DNA of 60,832 bases from Paenibacillus glycinis (GCF_009909185.1 NZ_JAAAMV010000038.1:1-60832); one strand, 5' to 3'; shown: positions 8,545 through 17,339, counted from the first letter of the stretch. The notes: generated from the sequence alone by a model not told the origin. A program made the numbers and translations.

Positions 8545-8940
8545 TTACGTTAAATTAAACAGTCCAAGCGTGCTGCACTTATCCGATTCGCGTTCGATAA
8601 CGTCGTCGAGCTTGATGTCGAGCAGGTTCGCCATGGCCGACATATAGAAGAGGTTGCGTCCCAGCTCGTTCTGTATGGCTTCTTTGCAGTGCTCGCACAG
8701 CTCGCCGGTGATGTGGTGATGAAGCTTCGTCTTGGCCTTCTCCAAATTGAAATCGTCTTCATACTGCTGTTTGCGGGCGTTCAATTCGATGCATCCGCAT
8801 TCAGTGACGGATTTGGCGACCGCGCGGTTCACGGAAGCGCCGGACTGGCCGTATTTGGACATGACGTCCAGCAAGCTGCGATGACGCAGCAGCAGTTCGG
8901 ACACTTGCTGTTGGAATTGCTCCAACGTTGGTGCATTCAT
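8545..8940 (-). CDS. Conserved hypothetical small Cys-rich cytosolic protein
   Basis: 131 aa, no signal peptide or membrane segment. The start at 8940 (MNAPTLEQFQQQVSELL) has GAGGTGG 5 bases upstream; the longer open frame has no ribosome site. A helical N-terminus is followed by TECGCIE, a CEHC pair with an HHH run just before it, and the ending DKCSTLGLFNLT. Five cysteines and a His cluster suggest metal binding, but that is inference. From memory, similar proteins occur next to the yacL gene in Paenibacillus, sometimes under a DUF1573 label, which I cannot confirm. It is convergent with pssA and divergent from yacL. Confidence 0.75.
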   Translation of the reverse strand: MNAPTLEQFQQQVSELLLRHRSLLDVMSKYGQSGASVNRAVAKSVTECGCIELNARKQQYEDDFNLEKAKTKLHHHITGELCEHCKEAIQNELGRNLFYMSAMANLLDIKLDDVIERESDKCSTLGLFNLT

Positions 8941-9128
8941 CGGTTCCACCTCATTTCGGGAATGGGTTGCTTTGGTATTATTATAAGCCTCATCGCGGAT
9001 CATTTCAAAACGGATTTGACCGATTTGTCCCCATAACCGCCGAAGTTAATAATTTCTAATGCTTTCCCGCCCTCCAGGCGATTAACGTGACAATAATTGG
9101 AACATAATTGTAATGGAGGTGGATTTAT

Positions 9129-10223
9129 ATGATGAAACGAATGATTCAAGGGATGGGATTGGTATTCGGCGGCGTTATGGGAGCACAACTATTCGGCTCC
9201 GTTAACAGCGGCTTAAGCTGGGCTGTGCCTGCGGGCGGCATTATGCAGCATTCCGGAAACTATTACAGCGTGGTCATCGGAGCGGTATGCGGGCTCGTGC
9301 TGGCATCGGTATTGGCGGCTCCAATGGAGAAATGGATGCGGCAAGGCGCGGAACGGGTTTCGGCCGTACCGACGGGTGAATTGTTTTCCGGCGGAGCCGG
9401 GCTTCTTGGCGGATTGGCGCTTTCGGCACTTTTGTATCCGGCTCTGTCCGGGCTTAGCGGCGCATGGATGATGATTCCCGTTGCGCTGACCGTTTTCTTC
9501 GGCTACGCGGGCATGCGAATCGGGTTGAACAAGCGCGAAGAATTGGCGGAACGCATCGCAGCCTTTACCGAAAGGAACGCGAAGGCGGTTCGGCAGCAGG
9601 ACGAAGAGAGCACGTACGAGGAACACAAGATTCTGGATACCAGCGTGATCATCGACGGCCGGATCGCGGACATTTGCAAGACCGGGTTTATCGAAGGGAC
9701 GCTCGTCATTCCGGAGTTCGTGCTGGAGGAGCTGCAGCACATCGCGGATTCGTCGGATCTTCTCAAGCGCAACCGCGGCCGCAGGGGGCTCGACATCCTG
9801 AACAAGATCCAGAAAGAACTCGACGTCAAAGTGCTGATCTACGAAGGCGACATGGAAGACGGCGAGGTGGACAGCAAGCTCGTGAAGCTGGCCAAGGTGC
9901 TGCATGGCAAAGTCGTGACGAACGATTTCAACCTGAACAAGGTTTGCGAGCTTCAAGGCGTATCCGTCCTGAACATCAACGATCTCGCCAATGCGGTGAA
10001 GCCGGTCGTGCTGCCAGGCGAAGAAATCGTCGTGCAGGTCATTAAGGACGGCAAAGAGCACGGTCAAGGCGTCGCTTATCTGGACGACGGCACGATGATC
10101 GTCGTCGAAGGCGGCCGCGACTATATCGGCACCACGATGGAAGTCCTGGTGACGAGCGTGCTGCAGACCTCCGCGGGAAGAATGATCTTTGCCAAGCCGA
10201 AGCTGTTGGAAAAAGCGCAGTAA
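9129..10223 (+). CDS. yacL: PIN/TRAM domain membrane protein (YacL)
   Basis: 364 aa. The N-terminal 140 residues contain about four hydrophobic segments. A PIN nuclease-like domain follows (DTSVIIDGRIADI at about 175, with later acidic residues near VVTNDFNLNK), and a C-terminal TRAM RNA-binding domain (about 300-355, containing GQGVAYLDDGTMIVVEGG). This is the YacL family, always found in this neighbourhood in Bacillales. Its substrate is not established; a membrane-tethered RNA-binding or RNase role is the usual suggestion. The ATG at 9129 follows GGAGGTGG. An alternative ATG is at 9132. Confidence 0.93.
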   Translation: MMKRMIQGMGLVFGGVMGAQLFGSVNSGLSWAVPAGGIMQHSGNYYSVVIGAVCGLVLASVLAAPMEKWMRQGAERVSAVPTGELFSGGAGLLGGLALSALLYPALSGLSGAWMMIPVALTVFFGYAGMRIGLNKREELAERIAAFTERNAKAVRQQDEESTYEEHKILDTSVIIDGRIADICKTGFIEGTLVIPEFVLEELQHIADSSDLLKRNRGRRGLDILNKIQKELDVKVLIYEGDMEDGEVDSKLVKLAKVLHGKVVTNDFNLNKVCELQGVSVLNINDLANAVKPVVLPGEEIVVQVIKDGKEHGQGVAYLDDGTMIVVEGGRDYIGTTMEVLVTSVLQTSAGRMIFAKPKLLEKAQ

Positions 10224-10306
10224 CGCGGTATGATAGTACACGGATGATTTTCCCTGCCGGCGCTCGTTTGGCCGAGGGATGATCGAAGTCTGCGTCGGGG
10301 CGGTTG

Positions 10307-11035
10307 ATGGCATTGGCAGAGGCAGTTGCAAAATGGGGCGTCGTCGTCGTGGCGGCAGGACGCGGAACCCGGATGGGGACGGCGGAGAGCAAGCAGTATT
10401 TGCTGTTGCGGGACAAGCCTATTCTCGTGCACACCTTGGAGACGTTCGAAACCATGGACGAGATCGCGGAAGTTTGCGTGGTCGTCGGTCAGCAGGACGT
10501 CGAACGCTGCGAGGGATGGATTCCCCAGTATGGACTTCATAAAGTGAAATCGGTCGCCGCGGGCGGCAGCGAGCGTCAGCACTCCGTGCAGCTGGGGCTG
10601 GAAGCCTTAAGCGGAGACGTCGATTGGGTGATGGTGCATGACGGCGTACGGCCGTTCGCGACGCATCGGGCGGTTCGCGCCTGCATGGCGAAAGCGGCCG
10701 CGACGGGCGCCGCCGTGCTGGCCGTTCCCGTGAAAGATACGATCAAGCAGGTGAACGAAGGCGGCGTTATTACCGCGACTCCTGAACGGCGAAGCTTGTG
10801 GGCGATTCAAACGCCGCAAGCTTTTCGCCGTTCTCTGCTTCAACGAGGGTTGCGGCAGGCGGCGGCCGATCGCTTCGTCGGAACCGACGACGCGATGGCG
10901 GTCGAGCGGCTCGGCGTACCGGTATCGGTTGCCGAAGGGGATTACACGAATATTAAAATAACGACGCCGGACGATTTGCCATACGCGGAATTTCTGCTGG
11001 CAAGCCGGGAGCGGGGGAGAAGAGCGGACACATGA
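10307..11035 (+). CDS. ispD: 2-C-methyl-D-erythritol 4-phosphate cytidylyltransferase
   Basis: Third step of the MEP isoprenoid pathway: joins CTP and MEP. The protein is 242 aa. The nucleotide-binding signature AAGRGTRMG with the lysine of SKQYL lies at about 16-32; HDGVRPF (about 104) and VKDTIK (about 137) are also present. The ribosome site is poor (GGGGCGG). I chose ATG 10307; the adjacent TTG at 10304 is possible. The stop codon overlaps the ispF start by 4 bases, so the two consecutive-pathway enzymes are translationally coupled. Confidence 0.96.
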   Translation: MALAEAVAKWGVVVVAAGRGTRMGTAESKQYLLLRDKPILVHTLETFETMDEIAEVCVVVGQQDVERCEGWIPQYGLHKVKSVAAGGSERQHSVQLGLEALSGDVDWVMVHDGVRPFATHRAVRACMAKAAATGAAVLAVPVKDTIKQVNEGGVITATPERRSLWAIQTPQAFRRSLLQRGLRQAAADRFVGTDDAMAVERLGVPVSVAEGDYTNIKITTPDDLPYAEFLLASRERGRRADT

Positions 11036-11517
11036 TTCGAGTGGGACAAGGGTTTGACGTGCATCAGCTGGTGGAAGGACGAGCTTGCATCATCGGGGGC
11101 GTCACGATCCCGTACGAACGGGGATTGCTCGGGCATTCCGATGCGGACGTGCTGCTGCATGCGATCAGCGACGCGGTGCTTGGGGCGCTGGGACTCGGCG
11201 ATATCGGGAAGCATTTTCCGGATACGGATCCGGCCTTCAAGGACGCGGATAGTTTGAAGCTTCTGGAACATATCTGGGCGCTGATCAAGGAACGGGGCTA
11301 TAAACTCGGCAACGTGGATGCGACGATCATCGCGCAGCGGCCGAAGATGGCGCCGTACATCCCGCAGATGGTCGAGGTTATCGCAGGCGCGCTCGAAGCG
11401 GAAGAACGCACGCAAGTGAACGTGAAAGCGACAACGACGGAGCAGCTCGGGTTCGCCGGGCGGGGCGAAGGGATTGCCGCGCAGGCGGTTGTCTGCCTCG
11501 TGAAGGTTATGCTATGA
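11032..11517 (+). CDS. ispF: 2-C-methyl-D-erythritol 2,4-cyclodiphosphate synthase
   Basis: Cyclises CDP-ME 2-phosphate to MEcPP in the MEP pathway. The protein is 161 aa, standard length. Zinc ligands are visible in GFDVHQL (residues 7-13) and GHSDADVLLHAISDA (about 36-50). The ending motif TTEQLGFAGRGEGIAA is typical. It overlaps ispD by ATGA. gltX follows after a 39-base gap. Confidence 0.97.
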   Translation: MIRVGQGFDVHQLVEGRACIIGGVTIPYERGLLGHSDADVLLHAISDAVLGALGLGDIGKHFPDTDPAFKDADSLKLLEHIWALIKERGYKLGNVDATIIAQRPKMAPYIPQMVEVIAGALEAEERTQVNVKATTTEQLGFAGRGEGIAAQAVVCLVKVML

Positions 11518-11556
11518 TTCACCAATACGATAGATGACGGGAGGAATCGGCAGGTC

Positions 11557-13014
11557 ATGTCCGATCAAATCAGAGTGCGCTATGCGCCGTCGCCAACGGG
11601 ACATTTGCACATCGGCAATGCCAGAACGGCCTTATTCAATTATTTGTTCGCCCGCAACCTCGGCGGGAAATTCATTATCCGGATCGAAGACACCGACGTC
11701 AAGCGGAACGTCGCCGGCGGCGAGGAGAGCCAGCTGACGTATTTGAAATGGCTCGGCATTACGTGGGACGAGAGCGTGGATATCGGCGGAGGCTACGGTC
11801 CGTATCGCCAAACGGAGCGCCTGGATATTTACCGCGAATACTGGCAGGAGCTGATCGATCGCGGCCTTGCTTATAAATGCTATTGCACGGAGGAAGAGCT
11901 GGAGCAGGAGCGGGAAGAGCAGACGGCGCGCGGCGAGATGCCTCGCTATTCCGGCAAACATCGCAACTTGTCGGCGGAAGAACGGGCCGCGTTCGAAGCG
12001 GAAGGCCGTATTCCGAGTGTCCGTTTCCGCGTTCCGGACAACAAAACATATACGTTTGACGACCTGGTCAAAGGACAGATCAGCTTTGAGTCCGATGGCA
12101 TCGGCGATTTCGTCATCGTGAAGAAGGACGGCATTCCGACTTACAATTTCGCCGTGGCGCTGGATGACCATTTGATGGCGATCAGCCACGTGCTCCGCGG
12201 GGAAGACCATATTTCCAATACGCCGCGCCAGCTGATGATTTACGAAGCGTTCGGCTGGGAGCCGCCGGTTTTCGGTCACATGACGCTGATCGTGAACGAA
12301 ACTCGCAAGAAGCTGAGCAAGCGCGACGAGTCCATCGTTCAGTTCATCGAACAGTACGACAAGCTCGGCTATTTGCCGGAAGCGATGTTTAATTTCATCA
12401 CGCTGCTGGGCTGGTCGCCGGAGGGCGAGCAGGAGATCTTCACGCGCGAAGAGCTGATTGCCGCGTTCACGGCTAACCGGTTGAGCAAGAGCCCGGCCGT
12501 GTTCGATACGAACAAACTGGCTTGGATGAACAATGAATACATGAAGAAGACCGAACTTCCCCGGGTCGTGGATCTCTGTCTTCCGCATTTGGAAGCTGCG
12601 GGACGGCTGACCGGCGTTTTGTCCGAAAGCCAGCGCGCCTGGGTCAGCGATCTCGTGGCACTGTATCAGGATAAGCTCCGCTTCGCTTCGGAAATCGTGC
12701 CGCTCACGGAGCTGTTCTTCCTGCCCGGTCCCGCCGACGAGGAAGAAGCGATCGCCGTGCTTGCGGAAGAACAGGTTCCGGTCGTGCTCGCGGCGTTCCT
12801 GGATCAGGTCAAGGCCATGGAGCAATTGAACGTCGAGGGGATCAAAGCGGCCATCAAATCCGTGCAGCAGGCGACCGGCTTCAAGGGCAAGCAATTGTTC
12901 ATGCCGATTCGCGCCGCCTTGACGGGCCAGACGCACGGGCCCGATTTGAATGCGACCATCGTCCTGCTCGGGCAGGCGAAGGTGCAGGAACGCCTGCTGG
13001 CGCGCTTGGGATAA
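11557..13014 (+). CDS. gltX: Glutamyl-tRNA synthetase
   Basis: Class I synthetase that charges tRNA-Glu and, in Bacillales, also mischarges tRNA-Gln for the GatCAB pathway. The protein is 485 aa. The HIGH motif appears as HLHIGNARTA (about residue 15) and KMSKS as KKLSKRDE (about 252), followed by the helical anticodon-binding domain. The ATG at 11557 has GGGAGGA about 12 bases upstream, slightly far. In B. subtilis gltX precedes cysE-cysS as it does here. No T-box precedes it; the T-box lies downstream, ahead of cysE. Confidence 0.97.
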   Translation: MSDQIRVRYAPSPTGHLHIGNARTALFNYLFARNLGGKFIIRIEDTDVKRNVAGGEESQLTYLKWLGITWDESVDIGGGYGPYRQTERLDIYREYWQELIDRGLAYKCYCTEEELEQEREEQTARGEMPRYSGKHRNLSAEERAAFEAEGRIPSVRFRVPDNKTYTFDDLVKGQISFESDGIGDFVIVKKDGIPTYNFAVALDDHLMAISHVLRGEDHISNTPRQLMIYEAFGWEPPVFGHMTLIVNETRKKLSKRDESIVQFIEQYDKLGYLPEAMFNFITLLGWSPEGEQEIFTREELIAAFTANRLSKSPAVFDTNKLAWMNNEYMKKTELPRVVDLCLPHLEAAGRLTGVLSESQRAWVSDLVALYQDKLRFASEIVPLTELFFLPGPADEEEAIAVLAEEQVPVVLAAFLDQVKAMEQLNVEGIKAAIKSVQQATGFKGKQLFMPIRAALTGQTHGPDLNATIVLLGQAKVQERLLARLG

Positions 13015-13049
13015 TCGCCGGATGTAGGCAGCGTCCGGGCGGAGGCCAC

Positions 13050-13078
13050 TTGTCAGTTCTAGGACTGTGGGCTATACT
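13050..13078 (+). promoter_or_regulatory. Sigma-A promoter of the T-box cysE operon
   Basis: TTGTCA (13050-13055) and TATACT (13073-13078) are 17 bases apart. The promoter lies just after gltX and initiates the T-box leader. Confidence 0.8.
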
Positions 13079-13084
13079 TGAGGT

Positions 13085-13416
13085 AATCATTTTTAACTCG
13101 AGCAGCTTCGTTTACATCCATAAGGCAACGAACAGGATCGTTTATTTCAAACGGGAATTTCAGAGATGGCGACCTTTCGAACGGAGCCGTGCATGCATGG
13201 TTAACGTTCGATCGGGTGGAAGTCGCCGATTTCCGGAGATAAACATTGCGCCTGGGAGCCGCATCTCCGAACTGCCGCGCGCAGGGTGGGTGATGACGAT
13301 ATCGTCCTCGTTACGGGCGAATAAGAACGTACGCGCTTGCCCATGCAGGCGCTGCGAAGCAGAGTGGAACCGCGTGAATACGCCTCTGCAGCCTGAATAG
13401 GCTGCGGGGGCTTTTT
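13085..13416 (+). promoter_or_regulatory. T-box leader controlling cysE-cysS (probably Cys-specific)
   Basis: The T-box sequence AGAGTGGAACCGCG (13361-13374) matches the conserved motif that pairs with the tRNA acceptor end. It is followed by a competing terminator hairpin (arms GCCTCTGCAGCC / GGCTGCGGGGGC, 13382-13411, then T run). Upstream, GGCGAC near 13168 pairs with GTCGCC near 13222, and CAGAGA and GGGTGGAAG match Stem I landmarks. A TGC at 13247-13249 lies where a cysteine specifier could be; that position is inference. Uncharged tRNA-Cys should stabilise the antiterminator and switch on cysE and cysS. This explains the 466-base gap after gltX. Confidence 0.88.
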
Positions 13417-13480
13417 ATTTCGCTTTCAGATTCGGGGCAAAGATTGTCATCTTGGTTCGGTAGAGAGAGGGGGCTTGACC

Positions 13481-14203
13481 ATGCTGCGCAATATGAAATC
13501 CGACATCCAAGCTGTGCTTGAGAACGACCCCGCCGCCCGTAATATGTTCGAGGTCGTATTCACCTATTCGGGGCTGCATGCCATCTGGGCGCACCGGATC
13601 GCGCACGCCTTGTTCAAGCGCAAGTGGTTCACGCTCGCGCGGATAATTTCCCAGACCAGCCGGTTTTTCACCGGAATCGAGATTCATCCCGGGGCGCAAA
13701 TCGGCGAACGCTTGTTCATCGATCACGGGATGGGCATCGTCATCGGCGAAACCTGCGAAATCGGCGACAACGTCATCATCTATCAAGGCGTCACGCTGGG
13801 CGGCACGGGGAAGGAAAAGGGCAAGCGGCATCCGACGATCGGCAACAATGTCGTCCTTGCATCCGGCGCCAAGGTTCTAGGCTCGTTCAAGGTTGGAGAC
13901 AATGTGAATATCGGCGCGAATTCCGTCGTGCTTCGGGAGGTTCCGGCCAACAGCACGGTCGTCGGCATCCCGGGGCGGATCGTCAAGCGCAACGGCGCCC
14001 GGGTCGCCGATCGGCTCGACCACACGCAGCTCCCCGATCCCGTTATCGAGATGCTGCGCGCCATGCAGAAGGAAGTGGCGGAACTGCGGGCGGAATTGGA
14101 GAAGGAACGACGGGATAAGCAAGAAAGACAGGATAAGCACGAGAGACACGAGAAACACGAGAAACATAAACAGCCTGTAGCCGGAGGAGAAACAAGACCA
14201 TGA
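13481..14203 (+). CDS. cysE: Serine O-acetyltransferase
   Basis: Makes O-acetylserine from serine and acetyl-CoA, the committed step of cysteine synthesis. The left-handed beta-helix hexapeptide repeats are clear from about residue 65 to 170 (IHPGAQIGERLFIDHGMG, catalytic His in DHG, then VTLGGTGKEKGKRHP). The protein is 240 aa, longer than the 217 aa I recall for B. subtilis. The extra C-terminus is a charged tail rich in Lys, Glu and His (RDKQERQDKHERHEKHEK). The ATG at 13481 follows AGAGGGGG. It overlaps cysS by ATGA and lies behind the T-box leader. Confidence 0.96.
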   Translation: MLRNMKSDIQAVLENDPAARNMFEVVFTYSGLHAIWAHRIAHALFKRKWFTLARIISQTSRFFTGIEIHPGAQIGERLFIDHGMGIVIGETCEIGDNVIIYQGVTLGGTGKEKGKRHPTIGNNVVLASGAKVLGSFKVGDNVNIGANSVVLREVPANSTVVGIPGRIVKRNGARVADRLDHTQLPDPVIEMLRAMQKEVAELRAELEKERRDKQERQDKHERHEKHEKHKQPVAGGETRP

Positions 14204-15600
14204 CCCTACGCATTTATAATACGTTGACTCGCGAGAAGGAAGATTTCAAGTCCCTCGTGCCGGGTAAAGTAAAGATGTACGTATGCGGACCGACGGTCTA
14301 TGACTATATTCATATCGGCAACGCGCGTCCCGCGATTTTCTTCGACGTCGTTCGCCGTTATTTGGAATCGCTCGATTACGACGTGAATTACGTGGTTAAC
14401 TTCACCGACGTCGACGACAAATTGATCCGCAAAGCGGAGCAGCTCGGGACGACGGTACCGGAAGTGGCCGAGCGCTTCATCGCGGCTTTCTACGAGAACA
14501 TCGAAGGCTTGGGCATTCATAAAGCGACGATCAACCCGCGGGTGACGGAGAACATTCCGGAAATCATCGCGTTGATCGAAGAACTGGTCGCGAACGGCCA
14601 CGCCTACGAGAACGGCGGGGACGTTTTCTTCCGTACGAGCACGTTCCCGGATTACGGCAAGCTGTCGCATCAGAATTTGGAGGAGCTGCAGCTCGGCATC
14701 CGGATCGGCGTGGACGAGCGCAAAGAGAACGGCCAGGATTTCGTGCTCTGGAAAGCGGCGAAGCCCGGCGAGATCAACTGGGCGAGCCCTTGGGGCCAAG
14801 GCCGTCCGGGCTGGCATATCGAATGCTCGGCGATGGCGCGCAAATACTTGGGCGATACGCTCGATATCCACGGCGGCGGGCATGACCTGCAATTCCCGCA
14901 TCACGAGTGCGAAATCGCGCAGTCGGAATCGGTGACGGGCAAGCCGCTCGCCAACTACTGGATGCATAACGGCTACATCAACATCAACAACGAGAAAATG
15001 TCCAAGTCGCTCGGCAACGGAATCACGGTGCAAGATATGCTGACGCGGATCAAGCCGGCGGTCATTCGCTATTTCATGCTGTCGGCGCATTATCGCAGCC
15101 CGCTTAATTTCAGCGACGAAACGATCGCGCAGGCGGAGAACAGCATCGAACGCATCGCCAATTCGGTAGCGAACATCAAGCACCGGATGGCGGCCGCGGT
15201 CAGCGCGCCGGGAGAAGAATTGGCTGCGCTGCAAGCGCGCATCGCCGACATCAAGGCACAGTTCAATGCCAAAATGGACGATGACTTCAATACGCCGGAT
15301 GCCATCACCGCGGTATTCGAGCTGGTGAGCGAGACGAATCTGCACCTGCAGCGTTCGGTTGTCTCCCCGGAAGCGCTGCGGCTGTTGCTTGAAGCGTTCG
15401 AGTCGTTCGATCGCGTATTCGGACTACTGCCGGCCGAGGAAGAGCTGCTGGACGACGAGATCGACGCACTGATCGTGGAACGGACGGAAGCGCGGGCCGG
15501 GAAGAATTGGAAACGGGCCGACGAGATTCGCGACCTGTTGGCCGACCAAGGCATTATACTGGAAGACACGCCGCAAGGCATTCGTTGGAAACGCAAATGA
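14200..15600 (+). CDS. cysS: Cysteinyl-tRNA synthetase
   Basis: Charges tRNA-Cys. The protein is 466 aa. The HIGH-like motif is HIGNARPAIF near residue 37 and KMSKS is KMSKSLGNG at about 267. The zinc-binding Cys and His residues are seen around CGPTVYD, ECSAM and HHECEIAQSE. It starts inside the cysE stop codon and its own stop overlaps the mrnC start (ATGA), so cysE-cysS-mrnC are tightly coupled under the T-box. This is the target expected for a Cys-responsive leader. Confidence 0.97.
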   Translation: MTLRIYNTLTREKEDFKSLVPGKVKMYVCGPTVYDYIHIGNARPAIFFDVVRRYLESLDYDVNYVVNFTDVDDKLIRKAEQLGTTVPEVAERFIAAFYENIEGLGIHKATINPRVTENIPEIIALIEELVANGHAYENGGDVFFRTSTFPDYGKLSHQNLEELQLGIRIGVDERKENGQDFVLWKAAKPGEINWASPWGQGRPGWHIECSAMARKYLGDTLDIHGGGHDLQFPHHECEIAQSESVTGKPLANYWMHNGYININNEKMSKSLGNGITVQDMLTRIKPAVIRYFMLSAHYRSPLNFSDETIAQAENSIERIANSVANIKHRMAAAVSAPGEELAALQARIADIKAQFNAKMDDDFNTPDAITAVFELVSETNLHLQRSVVSPEALRLLLEAFESFDRVFGLLPAEEELLDDEIDALIVERTEARAGKNWKRADEIRDLLADQGIILEDTPQGIRWKRK

Positions 15601-16070
15601 CCGACGGGCATCCGGAAGACCTGGACCTTTGGTTTCACGAGCCGACGAAGCCCGTCAACCTCATGAATCCCATCGTGCTCGCTTACATCGGCGATGCGGT
15701 ATACGAGGTGTTCGTGCGGCAATATCTCATTTCGCTGCCCAACCATAAGCCGCATCACCTGCACAAGCAGGCGACGCAATTCGTGTCGGCCAAGGCGCAG
15801 TTTCTCATCTTGGAGAAATGGCGGCCGCATTTGACGGAAGAGGAAGCGGACATCGTGCGACGGGGACGCAACGCGAAGTCCGGCACCGTGCCGAAAAATG
15901 CGGATCCCGCTCACTATAAACAGGCGACGGCGCTGGAGTGCCTCGTCGGATACCTTTATTACGGAAAGCAGGTCGGGCGTCTGCGCGAGCTGATGGCGAT
16001 CGCGATCGGCGATGCCATCGAAGCGGAAGACCACGGCAAGACGAAGGAGAATCAGGATGCGCGAGCATGA
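15597..16070 (+). CDS. mrnC: Mini-ribonuclease III (MrnC)
   Basis: RNase III catalytic domain without the dsRNA-binding domain; in B. subtilis it trims 23S rRNA precursor ends. The protein is 157 aa. NPIVLAYIGDAVYEVFVRQYL is the catalytic helix with the metal-binding Asp, and ALECLVGYLYYGKQ near residue 118 supplies the second acidic motif. The ATG at 15597 overlaps the cysS stop. It ends 14 bases inside rlmB, so these genes are co-translated. Confidence 0.94.
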   Translation: MTDGHPEDLDLWFHEPTKPVNLMNPIVLAYIGDAVYEVFVRQYLISLPNHKPHHLHKQATQFVSAKAQFLILEKWRPHLTEEEADIVRRGRNAKSGTVPKNADPAHYKQATALECLVGYLYYGKQVGRLRELMAIAIGDAIEAEDHGKTKENQDARA

Positions 16071-16818
16071 AGAAGATTCGCAGGAATGGATCGCGGGCAA
16101 GCACCCCGTGATGGAGGCGCTGCGTTCCGGACGCGAGATCAACAAGATCTGGGTGGCGGAACAAGCGCAGAAGAACGCTCAGCCGATTATGCTGGAAGCC
16201 AAGAAAGCGGGGCTTGTCGTACAGATCGTCGATAAGCGGAAGCTGGATCAAATGGTGGACGGCGCGGCCCACCAAGGGGTCGTCGCGCAGGCGGCGGCTT
16301 ACCGGTATTTTGAAGTAGAAGAGCTGCTGGAGCGCGCGAAGGAAAGCGGCGAGATGCCGTTCTTCCTGCTGCTCGACGAGATCGAGGATCCGCACAACCT
16401 GGGCTCGATTCTCCGGACGGCGGAATGCACGGGCGTGCACGGCGTCGTTATTCCGAAGCGCCGGTCCGCTTCGTTGACGGCAACGGTCAGCAAGACTTCG
16501 GCGGGCGCGGTCGAATACGTGCCGGTTGCGCGGATTACGAACATGGCGCAAACGATCGACAAGCTCAAGGAAGCGGGCGTCTGGGTTGCGGGCGCGGACG
16601 TCGGCGCGGAGCGGGACGTGTTCGCTTCCGGCATGAAGTTCGATATGCCGCTTGCCATCGTCATCGGCAACGAAGCGAAAGGGATCGGAAGATTGATCCG
16701 GGAGAAATGCGATTTTCTGATCAAGCTTCCCATGCACGGGCAGTTGAACTCGTTGAATGCGTCCGTCGCTGCCGGCGTGCTGATGTATGAAGTATTGCGG
16801 CAGCGTCTTGGCAAGTAA
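16057..16818 (+). CDS. rlmB: 23S rRNA (guanosine-2'-O)-methyltransferase RlmB
   Basis: SPOUT-class methyltransferase of the TrmH/RlmB group (YacO). The protein is 253 aa: an N-terminal substrate-binding domain (WIAGKHPVMEALRSG) and a C-terminal SPOUT knot. The three signature motifs are DEIEDPHNLGSILRTAE (about 107-123), IVIGNEAKGIGR (about 203) and IKLPMHGQLNSLNASVA (about 225-241). The ATG at 16057 has AAGGAGA upstream, inside the mrnC coding sequence. The exact target nucleotide is assumed from the family. It is followed two bases later by yacP. Confidence 0.94.
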   Translation: MREHEEDSQEWIAGKHPVMEALRSGREINKIWVAEQAQKNAQPIMLEAKKAGLVVQIVDKRKLDQMVDGAAHQGVVAQAAAYRYFEVEELLERAKESGEMPFFLLLDEIEDPHNLGSILRTAECTGVHGVVIPKRRSASLTATVSKTSAGAVEYVPVARITNMAQTIDKLKEAGVWVAGADVGAERDVFASGMKFDMPLAIVIGNEAKGIGRLIREKCDFLIKLPMHGQLNSLNASVAAGVLMYEVLRQRLGK

Positions 16819-16820
16819 CC

Positions 16821-17339
16821 GTGAAACGGCGCGATGACGTTCTTCTTGTCGACGGCTATAACATGATCGGAGCTTGGCCGGAGCTGGCGGCTCTGCGGGA
16901 CAAGGACCTGGAAGACGCGCGCGACCGGCTGCTCGAGATGCTTGCGGACTATCAGGGCTTTACCGGGATGACGGTCATCGTCGTGTTCGACGCGCATCAG
17001 GTTCCGGGCATCGGTTCCACGTTCAAGCAGCATCGGTTGACGGTCGTATACACGAAGGAGAAGGAAACGGCGGATTCGTGCATCGAGCGCCTTGCTTCGG
17101 AGATGGCCATGCGCAGCCGGAACATTCATGTCGCCACGTCCGACTTGGTGGAGCAGCACGTCGCTTTCGGCAAAGGCGCGCTCCGGATCTCGGCCCGCGA
17201 GCTTCTCATCGAAATCAAGCAGAACCGCAAAGCCATCGAGCAGAAGGTAGATCAAAAAAATAAAGCGCGAAACGAGCTGGACGGGAATCTGAGCATGGAC
17301 GTTCGGTTGAAACTGGAAAAGTGGCGCAGGGGAAAATGA
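16821..17339 (+). CDS. yacP: YacP/Rae1 NYN-domain ribosome-associated endoribonuclease
   Basis: 172 aa, PIN-like NYN fold. LLVDGYNMIGAW carries the first catalytic Asp; further acidic residues appear in VVFDAHQV and TADSCIERLA, and VATSDLVEQ completes the active site. In B. subtilis this protein (Rae1) enters the ribosomal A site and cleaves certain mRNAs during translation. The start is GTG, two bases after the rlmB stop. The C-terminal basic tail (KKNKARNE) fits RNA binding. It is the last gene of this co-transcribed group before the sigH promoter. Confidence 0.92.
   Translation: MKRRDDVLLVDGYNMIGAWPELAALRDKDLEDARDRLLEMLADYQGFTGMTVIVVFDAHQVPGIGSTFKQHRLTVVYTKEKETADSCIERLASEMAMRSRNIHVATSDLVEQHVAFGKGALRISARELLIEIKQNRKAIEQKVDQKNKARNELDGNLSMDVRLKLEKWRRGK

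Noticed and set aside
13050..13400. 116-codon open frame between gltX and cysE
   Set aside because: It lies wholly within the T-box leader and its promoter; the RNA explains the sequence.
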